Made by a program: the position numbers and the translations under genes. The notes beneath the pieces are model-generated. The model saw nothing but the letters and a program-made list of their open reading frames with translations, had not been told where the DNA came from and made no database searches. A stretch of DNA of 64,000 bases. It comes from Acidobacteriota bacterium (GTDB taxonomy: Bacteria; Acidobacteriota; Blastocatellia; RBC074). Location: positions 434,001-498,000 of the forward strand of contig JAFDVI010000024.1 in NCBI GenBank assembly GCA_018269055.1. Direction: 5' to 3'. Positions 9,903 through 19,410 of the stretch are shown here, piece after piece (the stretch's first letter is position 1; the number at the start of each line of letters is the position of its first letter).

Positions 9903-10340
9903 ATGAAATTTGGTAACAGGTCTGCGGTTAATGAGGGGCCAACCGATCTTCGCAGCTTTCTCGGTGAAGGCACAGACATCGTTGGCGAAATAAAGTTCAC
10001 AGAAATTATGCGTATTGATGCCAGTGTTTCTGGCACCATTTCTTCCGATTCCGGTTCTTTATTGATTATGGAAAGAGGGCAGGTTAAGGCGACAATCAAA
10101 GCCGGATTGGTTGAGGTGAGTGGAACGGTGGAAGGAACGATTACGGCTAAAACCAGTGTCAAAATTCATCCATCAGGTCGGGTTTACGGAGACATTTATA
10201 CTCCGGCTTTGATGATTGAACATGGGGCGGTTTTTGATGGAAAGTGCCACATGATTGATGAAAAAGGCTCTAAAAACGTAAATAAGCCGGATCCGAAATT
10301 AGCCGACTTGAAACCCTTTAAGACTGCTGACGCAGTGTAA
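9903..10340 (+). CDS. Bactofilin (polymer-forming cytoskeletal protein)
   Basis: A 145-residue bactofilin-domain protein (DUF583). After a short N-terminal tail, TDIVGEIKFTEIMRIDASVSG begins the repeating beta-helix turns, continuing through VSGTVEGTITAKTSVKIH and GDIYTPALMIEHGAVFDG. Bactofilins self-assemble without nucleotide into filaments used in polarity, envelope growth and, in some species, chromosome or ParABS positioning. The location right after parB makes that last role worth noting, but it is only inferred. A strong AGGAGG lies before the ATG. A two-way terminator follows the gene. Confidence 0.93.
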   Translation: MKFGNRSAVNEGPTDLRSFLGEGTDIVGEIKFTEIMRIDASVSGTISSDSGSLLIMERGQVKATIKAGLVEVSGTVEGTITAKTSVKIHPSGRVYGDIYTPALMIEHGAVFDGKCHMIDEKGSKNVNKPDPKLADLKPFKTADAV

Positions 10341-10362
10341 GCTGTCCGAAAAAATGAAATAC

Positions 10363-10400
10363 AAAAGGCCGGCTCCCAGTAAAATGGGAGCCGGCCTTTT
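10363..10400. terminator. Bidirectional intrinsic terminator
   Basis: AAAAGGCCGGCTCCCA, loop GTAAAA, TGGGAGCCGGCCTTTT: a perfect 16-bp stem with A-run and T-run ends. It separates the plus-strand origin block from the convergent minus-strand deaminase gene and should stop transcription from both sides. Confidence 0.95.
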
Positions 10401-10420
10401 GCTTGACAACAGATGTGTGG

Positions 10421-11758
10421 TCAGTGGTTTCGTAAAAGGTTCGCAAATTTAAGAGAATGCCTTTCAGCTTCTGCTATCACCACGGTTTCATTCAACGTCA
10501 GCAATTTTCCATGATGCATCACAATTTGCCCGTCTATAAATACAGTTTCAACATTGGAAGTTTCCGCTGCGTACACGATGGTGGAAACCAAATCGAAGCG
10601 AGGGGTAGTGTGCAGCAAATTAAGATTGAGCAGCACCAAGTCTGCACGCTTCCCCACTTCAATACTGCCAATTTGGTCATTGAGCCCCAAAGCTGTCGCA
10701 CCATTGATTGTCGCCATTCGCAATACTGTTAAAGCAGGAAGTGACTGTGAACCGTGAAGAACTTTTTGCAATAAAGCTGCGGTCCTCATTTCGGTAAACA
10801 TATCCAGGCGATTATTACAGGGAGCGCCGTCAGCTCCCAAAGAAACGGAAATTCCACGATCTAGCATTTCAGGAATTCGCGCAATGCCAGAAGCCAGTTT
10901 CAGATTGGATGACGGGCAATGTGAAACATGAGTGCCTGATGATTGCAGTGCTTCCATTTCGGAATCATCCAGGTGAATGCAGTGAGCGAGCACAATATAT
11001 TGACCACTTAATCCTATATCATACAAGTAATGTATATTACGTTTACCTGTCGACTTTTCAACAATGGCCACCTCTTCTCTGTTTTCCGAGGCGTGGGTAT
11101 GAACCAGCACGCCGCGTTCGCGTGAAAGTTTGGCAACTTGTTCCAACAGTTCTTGCGAACAACTGACTGCAAATCTTGGCGCGAAGCAAAATCGTATACG
11201 GTCGTTTGCCGTTCCGTGCCAGCGATCCAACAATCGAAGCGATTCGGTAATAGAGTCCTCAGTTCTTTCATTCAATTCGGCTGGAACATCATCGCCCGCG
11301 TCCATCATGCATTTTCCAACCGTCGCCCTGAAGCCGGATTCTTCGACGGCCTGAAAAACCACATCCGTAGAATTGACGGTTTCCATTGTGAGCGCGCACG
11401 TCGTTCCGCCTTTTATCAATTCAGCGATTCCCAGCCGCGCCGAGGCATAAAGTGATTCGGGCGTATGCGCCGCCTCCATCGGCCAGATTCGCTGCTTAAG
11501 CCAATCAATCAAGGCCAGGTCGTCTGCTGCGCCGCGAAAGAGAGTCTGGCAAAGGTGAATGTGGGTTTGGACGAAACCGGGCAACAGCACCCGGTCACGA
11601 CCGTCAATCACTTCGTCAAAGCTGGAATCTGGATTCATCGAAGCAGATTCAATTGAAGCAATGCGTCCTTGTTCGACGACAACGCTCCCCTGCAAGATGC
11701 GATTCTGCGAATCAAGCGTGATGATGGTTGCGTCTTTGATAAGCAATTTATCGAACAT
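10421..11758 (-). CDS. Amidohydrolase, MTA/SAH deaminase-like
   Basis: Metal-dependent deaminase of the TRZ/ATZ branch, closest in layout to 5-methylthioadenosine/S-adenosylhomocysteine deaminases. The 445 residues have a small beta-sandwich around a TIM barrel. Metal ligands appear in [19 protein letters not shown] and [10 protein letters not shown], and the active-site aspartate in [11 protein letters not shown]. Substrate choice (MTA/SAH, guanine or another ring amine) cannot be fixed from sequence. ATG at 11758 is chosen; a GTG two codons upstream directly abuts the stop of the M14 peptidase, so the pair is probably one operon. Confidence 0.85.
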   Translation of the reverse strand: MFDKLLIKDATIITLDSQNRILQGSVVVEQGRIASIESASMNPDSSFDEVIDGRDRVLLPGFVQTHIHLCQTLFRGAADDLALIDWLKQRIWPMEAAHTPESLYASARLGIAELIKGGTTCALTMETVNSTDVVFQAVEESGFRATVGKCMMDAGDDVPAELNERTEDSITESLRLLDRWHGTANDRIRFCFAPRFAVSCSQELLEQVAKLSRERGVLVHTHASENREEVAIVEKSTGKRNIHYLYDIGLSGQYIVLAHCIHLDDSEMEALQSSGTHVSHCPSSNLKLASGIARIPEMLDRGISVSLGADGAPCNNRLDMFTEMRTAALLQKVLHGSQSLPALTVLRMATINGATALGLNDQIGSIEVGKRADLVLLNLNLLHTTPRFDLVSTIVYAAETSNVETVFIDGQIVMHHGKLLTLNETVVIAEAERHSLKFANLLRNH

Positions 11759-11764
11759 AGGCAC

Positions 11765-13453
11765 TCAATTCTTCAACCTGCTTGCCGCTTTCAGTTCGCC
11801 TGTGAGTTTGTAGATTGGATAGGTCTTCCCTTTTTCCAAATACGAATCCAGGAAGTTCCAACGAACAAACCCATCATCGCTTTCAGCTTCCAGCAAGTAA
11901 AAGATCAGCGAAGCCATAGGCTGAGTCGTGCGTATCAAAACTGAGCCTGCGGGAAAATTGATGGTTTCTTTTTGGGCGCGCCCTTTCAGTTTAACCTCGG
12001 CGTGACCCTGAAAGGCGCGAGCGGCCTTGTTGACTGAATCAATGGCGAAGCTTTCCACTTCGGCATTAAGTGGCTCGGTCAGTTCTTCAACAGCGACGCC
12101 GTGCGCTTTCAGCTTTTCAACTATTGTTTTCAAGCCGGATTCATTTTTGAAAATGTAAGCGCGTGGTAGTTCATTGCTTTTGGTCGCCGCAAACAATCCG
12201 TAATCCGGCATTGGCGTGGGCGTGAATTTGTCTTCGATCATCACGGTCATATCTTTCCCATTGCGAGGATTTTTGACCTTTTTTACTTCCCCGACCAGAA
12301 TGTTGACGGGTTTATCCAACGGTTTGATTTCAAACGCGACTCCTTTGGCTGGAACCTTGCCGCGCACAGCGTCAGCATCCACTCGATTGATCAGGGCAGT
12401 AATTTCGGCGGCGTGCAGCGCAGAGTATTTGAAAATTTCTTCAACGAACGCTTCGGTGACAGCAATGCGGCCTTTGAAATCCAGGTAGCTGTACGCTTCG
12501 GAAAGAATCGTCAGCCGGTTTCTCAAGCCAACATAGTTGTTGCCGAACATCGGACGATGGTCGAAGGTGCGCCAGATTTTGGTTTCAGGTTTGTCGGCGG
12601 GTTGCGCCGCGCGACCGGAGCGTTGAATTTCGAAATTATCCAATTCCCGGTTTATGCGCTCTTTGGTGGCGAAGTTACCATAAAAATAAACGCGAAATTT
12701 GTGAAGCCGCAGCAAAGAACGAGTAATTGCCGGAAGCATTCTGTTTCGTTCAAACGCGATCAAGCGAGCATCGGCGTTTGGGTTCAAGGTCGGCGAATAC
12801 GTCAGATGGTAACCATGATACGAACCATTCGTCGTGTGCAGGTCAACGGTCAAGTGCGGATCCCAACGATTCATCAAACCGACTAGGGCGTTGGCTTCCG
12901 GAGATTCCAGCTTCATGTAGTCGCGGTTCAAATCCAGCCCTTTGGCGTTTTCGCGTGTGCCGACGCCAGCGATGGGGCCGTTCTGAGCCGTGCGATTGTT
13001 GACGCTGATTTTCTCGTTGCCATCGGCGTTGTAAATCGGAGCAACCAGAATTATCAGTTTGTCCAGCAGGGGTTTCAAATCACCGGCGACGATACGACGC
13101 GACAAATGCAACATCGCTTCCTTCCCTTCCACTTCTCCGGCGTGAATGTTCGCTTGAATGAAAATCACTGGTTTTCCTGAAGCGCGCGCTTCGCGCGGCT
13201 GGGAAATTGGCGGATTGGCAAAAATCATCAACGGCAGATCGCGGCCTTCTTCGGTTTTGCCGAACGATTCCACGCGCAGCTTGTCAGTCATCTTTTGCAG
13301 ATCGGCGATGAAGCGCATGACATCTTCGTAGCGACTGGTTTCTTCGTAGTTAGTTAATTCGGCGCGTGATTTCGGCAAATCATTTTGAGTTTTTGGCATA
13401 GCAATAATGGGTGTTAGTAACAAGAAGTAAAACAGCAATGCAGCCGTCTTCAT
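11765..13453 (-). CDS. Exported M14-family zinc carboxypeptidase
   Basis: Secreted metallopeptidase of the carboxypeptidase A (M14) family, 562 residues. An N-terminal hydrophobic stretch (about residues 4-18) looks like a signal peptide. The zinc-binding HxxE is in [12 protein letters not shown], and the third ligand is probably the His in [16 protein letters not shown] supplies the substrate-binding Arg region. The last about 200 residues are an extra domain not needed for M14 catalysis. GGAG lies before the start. It directly abuts the deaminase gene. The substrate is unknown. Confidence 0.85.
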   Translation of the reverse strand: MKTAALLFYFLLLTPIIAMPKTQNDLPKSRAELTNYEETSRYEDVMRFIADLQKMTDKLRVESFGKTEEGRDLPLMIFANPPISQPREARASGKPVIFIQANIHAGEVEGKEAMLHLSRRIVAGDLKPLLDKLIILVAPIYNADGNEKISVNNRTAQNGPIAGVGTRENAKGLDLNRDYMKLESPEANALVGLMNRWDPHLTVDLHTTNGSYHGYHLTYSPTLNPNADARLIAFERNRMLPAITRSLLRLHKFRVYFYGNFATKERINRELDNFEIQRSGRAAQPADKPETKIWRTFDHRPMFGNNYVGLRNRLTILSEAYSYLDFKGRIAVTEAFVEEIFKYSALHAAEITALINRVDADAVRGKVPAKGVAFEIKPLDKPVNILVGEVKKVKNPRNGKDMTVMIEDKFTPTPMPDYGLFAATKSNELPRAYIFKNESGLKTIVEKLKAHGVAVEELTEPLNAEVESFAIDSVNKAARAFQGHAEVKLKGRAQKETINFPAGSVLIRTTQPMASLIFYLLEAESDDGFVRWNFLDSYLEKGKTYPIYKLTGELKAASRLKN

Positions 13454-13539
13454 AATCGAATTCTCCGGGTTATTGTAATTGGGGATGTCAGTTCAACGGT
13501 TGCGGATTGTAGAAGACGAGGCACGAACTTACTAGCCGA

Positions 13540-14043
13540 TTAGAGAAACAGAAGTTTGACGGCCGCAATCTTGTAAAGCCAACTCAGCAGATAAAAGCCA
13601 AGCAAACAATAAATCAGGCGATCAAGATTAGGAGCAAGGATGAATTCCGACCAGGCGATTCGTCGTCGAACCAGAAAAATAAAGAACGGGATGCTCGCCA
13701 GCATTAGGCAAAACGCAAGGACGCCGAAAGGTTGAGTAATCAAGGCTCGGAAAAAATGCAGTCTGGCTGAGTGAGCAAAACTTGTCGTCAAGCCGCAATT
13801 TGGACAGGGAATGCCTGTCCACTTGAAGAATGCACAAGGAGGCAATCCAAGTTGTTCGTGCGTACCAAAACCTTGGGCGGCGGGTTTCAACAGACGCGCT
13901 GTCAATAGTGTGAAAGTTGCTAAAGTGACGAGGGAAAAATATGTGAATCGGTCGCCCCAATTGAATGCCCTCAGTTGGGAATTATCAGGCAACGGAAATT
14001 GCAGAGCTACGTCATCTTTCAACATGCGGAACGGAAAGTTCAT
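13540..14043 (-). CDS. DUF2752 membrane protein
   Basis: A 167-residue membrane protein. FFKWTGIPCPNCGLTTSF is the DUF2752 signature, containing a CPxCGLT motif between predicted membrane helices; at least three hydrophobic segments are visible. The function of DUF2752 is unknown. ATG at 14043 is chosen because it forms an ATGA overlap with the stop of the upstream zinc-ribbon gene. It is the last gene of the glycosyltransferase-zinc-ribbon run starting at 17439. Confidence 0.8.
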   Translation of the reverse strand: MNFPFRMLKDDVALQFPLPDNSQLRAFNWGDRFTYFSLVTLATFTLLTARLLKPAAQGFGTHEQLGLPPCAFFKWTGIPCPNCGLTTSFAHSARLHFFRALITQPFGVLAFCLMLASIPFFIFLVRRRIAWSEFILAPNLDRLIYCLLGFYLLSWLYKIAAVKLLFL

Positions 14044-14558
14044 TGGAATGAATTCGCTGTTGCTCCGATAACCATCAAGATCGTCCAGACCAATCCTATT
14101 AAACAAGTGATAACCGTGCCCGCGATGCCAAGATAAAAACCGATTTTGGCCAAGGTTTCACCTGCTTTGGGGGACTGACCAGCGGCAATCGCATTCATTT
14201 CCATTTTTCCCAAAATCATTCCGGGAATGCTGGTCAGAAAGCCGCACATTACCAGGCCAAGAATGCTCAACACCATGGAAGCAATCGCACGCCTGCTGGC
14301 GCTGCCTTGCTGAGTCGCCGGTTGATTGGCATACGCGCTCTGATAAACAGGTGGCCCTTGGTAGCCCGGGTAAGGAGGTTGAGAAGCTTGCGGTGTGCTG
14401 TATGGAGATGGATTGGAGTAAGAGCCAAAAGGTTGTTGATCTGCCGGTTGACTCGTCTGTTGACCGGAATGGCTAACGGGGCGAGTTAATGGGCTGGAAC
14501 AGTTGCGGCAATAACCTGCGTCGTCGGGGTTTTGAGTACCACATCGGGTGCAAAACAT
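14040..14558 (-). CDS. Zinc-ribbon plus DUF4190 membrane protein
   Basis: A 172-residue protein that starts MFCTRCGTQNPDDAGYCRNC, a four-cysteine zinc ribbon. A Pro/Gln/Tyr-rich linker follows (about residues 30-85), then two membrane helices with the DUF4190 pattern (ASMVLSILGLVMCG; LAKIGFYLGIAGTVI). The start is set by AGGAGG about 11 bases upstream and by the zinc ribbon itself. Function unknown. Two more zinc-ribbon membrane proteins lie directly upstream. Confidence 0.82.
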   Translation of the reverse strand: MFCTRCGTQNPDDAGYCRNCSSPLTRPVSHSGQQTSQPADQQPFGSYSNPSPYSTPQASQPPYPGYQGPPVYQSAYANQPATQQGSASRRAIASMVLSILGLVMCGFLTSIPGMILGKMEMNAIAAGQSPKAGETLAKIGFYLGIAGTVITCLIGLVWTILMVIGATANSFQ

Positions 14559-14589
14559 TAAGCGGAGTCCTCCTGATAAATTGCAAACT

Positions 14590-15201
14590 TCAATTGGTAT
14601 CGCGCGATTGAGACATTGGAATCGGCTCGCGTAATTTTGCTGTCGTCGGCTCGGAAATACTGAATTCGGAAATTGGCAATGCGGCAGCTTCGTCAATGGA
14701 GGAAGCGGGCAACTGCGGAACGGGCGAAGTGTTCGCAATGGGTGAAAATGTTGGTTGCGGCATTGTCGCCATTTGTTGTTTTCTCATTTCGACCAACCGC
14801 TTACTGACGATCAATCCGTTGAAAATCAACCCCAAACCAACAAACAACGGGATTAGCCCAGCCGCCCAAATACTGCGTAGAATATTCGCTCCCGTACCGC
14901 CAACGGAATTCGCAATGGCGTCAAAGAGAAAGCTCAGGAAAATCGTCACAGCAACGCCGATGCTGGCTGTGATCACTCCAGCTTTAATTTCCTCAACGCG
15001 TTTTTCTTCAGGCGTTTTCCTTTTCTTCCGTTCGCGCTCTTCCTGATAATCTTCCAGCCAAATTTGATTCCAATCCGTTGCCGCGTTAAAGCCGGCTCCT
15101 CCTTTGCTCATCACACCTTGAACCCGGCGCAAATTCAGTCCGCATTTCTTGCAAAACTTCAAAGCTTCGCGGGTTTCGGTTCCACAATTTGGGCAAAACA
15201 T
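14590..15201 (-). CDS. Zinc-ribbon membrane protein
   Basis: A 203-residue protein. MFCPNCGTETREALKFCKKCG is an N-terminal double CxxC zinc ribbon. A charged Lys/Glu/Arg-rich stretch (about residues 45-70) precedes two predicted membrane helices (about 73-95 and 107-130), and the C-terminal tail is rich in Pro, Ser and Ala. No known family is recognised beyond the ribbon. It lies between two similar genes and probably shares their transcript. Confidence 0.75.
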   Translation of the reverse strand: MFCPNCGTETREALKFCKKCGLNLRRVQGVMSKGGAGFNAATDWNQIWLEDYQEERERKKRKTPEEKRVEEIKAGVITASIGVAVTIFLSFLFDAIANSVGGTGANILRSIWAAGLIPLFVGLGLIFNGLIVSKRLVEMRKQQMATMPQPTFSPIANTSPVPQLPASSIDEAAALPISEFSISEPTTAKLREPIPMSQSRDTN

Positions 15202-15231
15202 AAGCTTCCTTTCTCCACGGTTGGCGCCTGA

Positions 15232-15801
15232 TTAGCGCATGAGATGTTTTGTATCTTCCTCTGTTACGCTAATCGCAGGTTGAACCGGGTCCAGTTCGTT
15301 GGTATGCGGCGCGGATTGTTGGATTGGAGTTGCCGCGGAGAAAACCGGATTCGGCAGTTTGTCTGGCGTTTGTCTGGTCGGTGGTAATGGAGTAGCCACT
15401 GGAATAAACGAGTTTCCAAGACTAGGGGGGGTAGATGCCTCTGTCGCAATTACACGGGAACTAATGATCTTGGAAATTCCAATGGCGAGTACGATGAAAG
15501 CAATGACGCTGGTCGGGCCGAACGGCGTTCGCCAACCTGTGAACGGCGCAGAAAACAAAAAATTGATGATCTGATACACCAAATAACTGCCGCCCAAGAC
15601 GGTCATTGTGATCCCTTTGCGCATTTCCTTCTGGCGATCGAATTCAGGTTGATACATCGCCGGATGCAAAGGAGGTGCGACAGGTTGAAGCGGGGTAAGC
15701 TGTCCTGTCAAAGCTTGCGAAACAACGAATAGATTGGTCCCGCATACTGTGCAGAATTTCTTGCTGTTTCCTTGATTCGATCCACACTGCGGACAGAACA
15801 T
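15232..15801 (-). CDS. Zinc-ribbon membrane protein
   Basis: A 189-residue protein opening MFCPQCGSNQGNSKKFCTVCG, a double CxxC ribbon like its two downstream neighbours. Two hydrophobic helices follow (about residues 64-85 and 95-115), then a Pro/Thr/Ser-rich tail. Function unknown. It starts 18 bp after the glycosyltransferase stop, suggesting the membrane proteins serve or sense the glycosyltransferase product; that link is inferred. Confidence 0.75.
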   Translation of the reverse strand: MFCPQCGSNQGNSKKFCTVCGTNLFVVSQALTGQLTPLQPVAPPLHPAMYQPEFDRQKEMRKGITMTVLGGSYLVYQIINFLFSAPFTGWRTPFGPTSVIAFIVLAIGISKIISSRVIATEASTPPSLGNSFIPVATPLPPTRQTPDKLPNPVFSAATPIQQSAPHTNELDPVQPAISVTEEDTKHLMR

Positions 15802-15819
15802 GACTTACCTCTGTATTGT

Positions 15820-17439
15820 TTATCCTCGGCGAAAAGTGTTGAGCAACTTTCGCATGCGCCCCTGAAACAGCGACATCATAGCCATATATCCGTAACCCAA
15901 CAGGAAGATCAAGAGAAACGGAATTGTCGCGTAAATGTTCGACCGAATTGCGTAATACACTGCTCCCACAAAATACAGAGCGAAAAGCAACTCGATGAAA
16001 GGCAAGAATCCGCCTTTGCGTTTGTATTTCTTGGCGACTTGCAGCCAGTTGTCTTTCTTTGATTCGACGTTGTATTTCGGCGTGCGGACAAAACTGGATT
16101 CCACGCCGAACAACGCTTCCAGCACGGCGCGCGTGTTGGAAAACACCAGCCCAATGCCCATCGCCATCGCCATCGGAATCAACCACAGCCGCCATTTTTC
16201 GTTCGGATACCGATACCGAATTGCCGTGCCGTAAAAGCTGACAACGGAAAATGTGGCAAAGATCATCAGCGGAGTATCGAACAGCAACATCTGGAACATT
16301 CCCTGATTGAAACGAACGATCAAAACTGGAATGTGCAGAATACTCAATACGATCATCAACATCGCCGCGCAGTTGCCGAATAAACGGAAAAACAATTCGA
16401 CTTTTTGCTGCCAGGTCAGATCGGGATGATGCCAGATGCGCGGCATCAGTTTCAGTCCCACCTGAACCAAACCTTTGGCCCAACGGCGTTGCTGCGCTTT
16501 GAAGGCGTTCATTTCCACGGGCAATTCCGCCGGAACTTCTTCATCGAGTAGGTAAATGAATTTCCAGCCCATCAATTGCGCGCGAAAACTCAAATCCGTG
16601 TCTTCGGTCAGGGTGTCGTGTTGCCATCCGCCGCTGTAAACAATCGCTTCGCGCCGCCACATTCCAGCAGTTCCGTTGAAATTGAAAAACGCGCCAGTGC
16701 GATTGCGAGAGGTCTGTTCCACGACGAAATGCCCGTCCAGCAAAACTTCCTGAATTCGCGTCAGCAAGGAAAAATTGGCGTTGATGTGTCCCCATCGCAT
16801 TTGCACCATGCCGACTTTTTCGTCGCTGAAAAAGTCCACCATCTTTCGCAAAGTGTCCGGCTTGGGAGTGAAGTCTGCGTCGAAAATTGCCATCAACTTC
16901 CCTTTGGCGACGTTCATTCCTTTGTCCAGCGCGCCTGCTTTGAAACCGGTTCGATCGGTTCGATGAATGTGGACAATGTCGAAGCCTTGCTGTTTGAATC
17001 GTTCAACAACGGCTGCGGCGATGCCAACGGTTTCATCGGTGGAATCATCCAGCACCTGAATTTCAAGCAACTGGCGCGGGTAATCCAGTTTGACGACGGA
17101 TTCTACCAGTCGTTCGACGACGTAAAGTTCGTTGAACAAGGGAAGCTGCACCGTAATGTGCGGCAATTCGTCTTCGGCAAATTTGCGTTTGGGGTGCGGT
17201 TTGATATTTCGATAGCGCCAGAATTGATAGACCATCCGAATGCGGTAGGCTCCCAGGATTGCCAACAATGCAAGGATGGTGAAATACATAATGACAATCG
17301 TCCAATCAAACCCATCCATCGAGGCAATGTAGCTGATATTGTCTCGTCCATGCCGCAAAATCGGGTCGAGCATTCTGTCCACGCTTTCAGGCGGTGGTGC
17401 TTGAAGAAATAAAAAACAAATGACAAAAAATAGGTTCAT
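15820..17439 (-). CDS. Family 2 membrane glycosyltransferase (cellulose/mannan synthase-like)
   Basis: A 539-residue processive-type GT2 enzyme of the inner membrane. One membrane segment lies near residues 45-65. The cytoplasmic catalytic domain carries VLDDSTDET (UDP binding), IFDADFTP (metal-binding DxD), TEDTDLSFR (general base) and QQRRWAKG (the QxxRW acceptor motif). Four or more C-terminal membrane helices follow. The motif set resembles CslA/cellulose synthase-like proteins, so the product is probably a beta-linked polysaccharide of unknown composition. No bcsB- or c-di-GMP-binding PilZ gene is adjacent. It heads a five-gene run with three zinc-ribbon proteins and a DUF2752 protein. 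Confidence 0.88.
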   Translation of the reverse strand: MNLFFVICFLFLQAPPPESVDRMLDPILRHGRDNISYIASMDGFDWTIVIMYFTILALLAILGAYRIRMVYQFWRYRNIKPHPKRKFAEDELPHITVQLPLFNELYVVERLVESVVKLDYPRQLLEIQVLDDSTDETVGIAAAVVERFKQQGFDIVHIHRTDRTGFKAGALDKGMNVAKGKLMAIFDADFTPKPDTLRKMVDFFSDEKVGMVQMRWGHINANFSLLTRIQEVLLDGHFVVEQTSRNRTGAFFNFNGTAGMWRREAIVYSGGWQHDTLTEDTDLSFRAQLMGWKFIYLLDEEVPAELPVEMNAFKAQQRRWAKGLVQVGLKLMPRIWHHPDLTWQQKVELFFRLFGNCAAMLMIVLSILHIPVLIVRFNQGMFQMLLFDTPLMIFATFSVVSFYGTAIRYRYPNEKWRLWLIPMAMAMGIGLVFSNTRAVLEALFGVESSFVRTPKYNVESKKDNWLQVAKKYKRKGGFLPFIELLFALYFVGAVYYAIRSNIYATIPFLLIFLLGYGYMAMMSLFQGRMRKLLNTFRRG

Positions 17440-17586
17440 AAAATCTCTAAGATAATGTTGGTTGTTATAAAAACGCCCGCCGAAATTGGCAGGTAGGCAA
17501 GCATGGTAACTGTCAGTTACGCAGTGTCAATGTTGGACAAGTAAGAAAAGGAAAGGAATAGTTTGGGGCAAGTCATCCAGTGCAAA

Positions 17587-19410
17587 TCAAGCGGCGCCAT
17601 TGATGGGCAAGGTCAAACTGAAAACCGTGCCTTGTCCTGGCTGCGATTGCACGCTGATTTGACCACCATGCGATTCGACCATGCGACGGGTTAAAGCCAG
17701 GCTCAAGCCGGCTCCTGTTTCCGGCGAACCGGGAATTTTGACAAAGCGGCTGAAAATTTGAGGCAGGTATTCCGATGGAATGCCGCGACCGGTATCGGCG
17801 ACCGCAATCAAGAGATGATGCTCATGAGCCGAAGCTGAAAGAGTGATGATGCCCTTGCGCGGAGTGTTTTCAATGGCATTGATCACCAACGTGATAAGAA
17901 TGCGTTTGAGCATTTCGGCGTCTGCTTGTATTACAGGTAAATTGGCCGGGATTTCCAGTTTGAAGGTGAGGTCATTTGCTTCCACTTGTAACCGCAATGC
18001 TTCGGCAATCAAGCCCAATGTTTGCGCGGGATTGATGCGCTTGAGTGCCAATTTGCACTCACCGGCTTCCAGTCGCGTCAACTCCACCAACCCTCGCATA
18101 ATACGTTCCAGTTTTTCGCCGTCATCGCGGCAAGCCAGAAGCAGGTCTCGCTGTTGGTCGGTCAATTCGCCCGTTGCGCCATCCAGTACAGCATGTAAAT
18201 CCATCTGTACATTACGCAAAGGTTCCTGTAAGGCCTGAGCGGCAGTGGCGATGAATTCCGACTTGAACCGATCAAGCTCTTGTCGCGAATTTACATTTTC
18301 CAGCAAAAGCACTGCGCCCAGTAAGCGGCCATCTTCATCTCGCATTGGCTTTGCGCGGGGACGCACAGCGCGCGAGGAACCATTAACTGCGATCGGCAGC
18401 GCCGTGCCAAACGTGTCGCCGCTGGTCGGCGATCTGAGCGCTTCGATCACAGCCAGAGCCAGTCGCTTGTCTGGAGCGGCGTCTTCCACACTGCGTCCGA
18501 GACTATGCTCTGGATCGCCGAAAACCGATTCAGCAGCAGGCGTCAGATTCGTAATGCGTCCCAGTTCGTCCGTTACCACCACTGGTTCAGCAAGCAGATC
18601 AAGCGCGGCGGCAGTCGTTTGTTGCGCCACCACCAGTTTCCCCACATCACTGTGCCGCAATTGGCGAATGCGTTCAGCCATTCGATTGAATTCTGCGGCC
18701 AACAAACCGATTTCGTCGCGCGTGGTTACTTCAGCTCGCGCGCTGAGATCGCCACCGGCAATTCGAGCTGCGGCCTGGGTCAAAGCCTTGACTGGTCGCC
18801 CGACATGATCAGCCCAGAAAAAGGCCAATACCAAACCAGCGCCAATCAACACCGTTGCCAACGTCAAGGTCAACAACAGCGAACGTCGCGCCACGTTTGA
18901 TGCTCTGTCGGATTTGCCGCGCATTGCTTGCTGATTCAACTGCAACAGCGCTTCGCATCGGCCCCGCAATTGATGGAAAGCCGGTTCGAGTTTGTTGAAA
19001 TAAGTTTCACGTTGGATACCCGGACTTTGTTCGGCGACGAGCCAGCGATCGGTCAAGCTGTAATAACCGTCACGTTCGCGTCGCAATTCCGCAATCAAGT
19101 CTTGTTCGCCCGGCTCTGTGATGTTTGTGGCTGCGTGGTCAAAGGCTGCGTCGAAGCGCAGGCGTTGTTCCCGGATTTGTCGCAATGCACGTTCCCGTTG
19201 GCCGAGCAGCAGAGCGACAGCTCCGGAATCCTGACGTTCCAAACTCTCTTTCATTTCCTGCGCGGCAATGACTGAATCGTAGTTTTCGGCCAGGATTAGT
19301 CGCACGCCATTTCCTAATTCGCTCAAACGCCAAGCGCTCCAAGCGCCTAATACCAGCAACGCCAGGACAAAAAGCAAATATCCGCTTAAGAGTTTAAGGC
19401 GCAAACTCAT
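17587..19410 (-). CDS. HAMP-PAS histidine-kinase-like protein lacking the phospho-accepting His
   Basis: A 607-residue membrane sensor: helix (about 7-27), periplasmic region, helix (about 176-198), HAMP (ALTQAAARIAGGDLSARAEV), PAS (about 265-370), a dimerisation-helix region and a HATPase domain. The ATP site looks usable: NAIENT (N box), VADTGRGIP (G1), GAGLSLALTRRM (a slightly altered G2). The H box reads FIATAAQALQEPL where HisKA proteins have SHELRTPL, so residue 392 is Gln (codon CAG at 18237-18235) instead of the phospho-accepting His. The start forms an ATGA overlap with the upstream KdpD sensor half, implying coupled translation. It is probably a non-autophosphorylating partner or pseudokinase; its true role is unknown. 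Confidence 0.85.
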   Translation of the reverse strand: MSLRLKLLSGYLLFVLALLVLGAWSAWRLSELGNGVRLILAENYDSVIAAQEMKESLERQDSGAVALLLGQRERALRQIREQRLRFDAAFDHAATNITEPGEQDLIAELRRERDGYYSLTDRWLVAEQSPGIQRETYFNKLEPAFHQLRGRCEALLQLNQQAMRGKSDRASNVARRSLLLTLTLATVLIGAGLVLAFFWADHVGRPVKALTQAAARIAGGDLSARAEVTTRDEIGLLAAEFNRMAERIRQLRHSDVGKLVVAQQTTAAALDLLAEPVVVTDELGRITNLTPAAESVFGDPEHSLGRSVEDAAPDKRLALAVIEALRSPTSGDTFGTALPIAVNGSSRAVRPRAKPMRDEDGRLLGAVLLLENVNSRQELDRFKSEFIATAAQALQEPLRNVQMDLHAVLDGATGELTDQQRDLLLACRDDGEKLERIMRGLVELTRLEAGECKLALKRINPAQTLGLIAEALRLQVEANDLTFKLEIPANLPVIQADAEMLKRILITLVINAIENTPRKGIITLSASAHEHHLLIAVADTGRGIPSEYLPQIFSRFVKIPGSPETGAGLSLALTRRMVESHGGQISVQSQPGQGTVFSLTLPINGAA

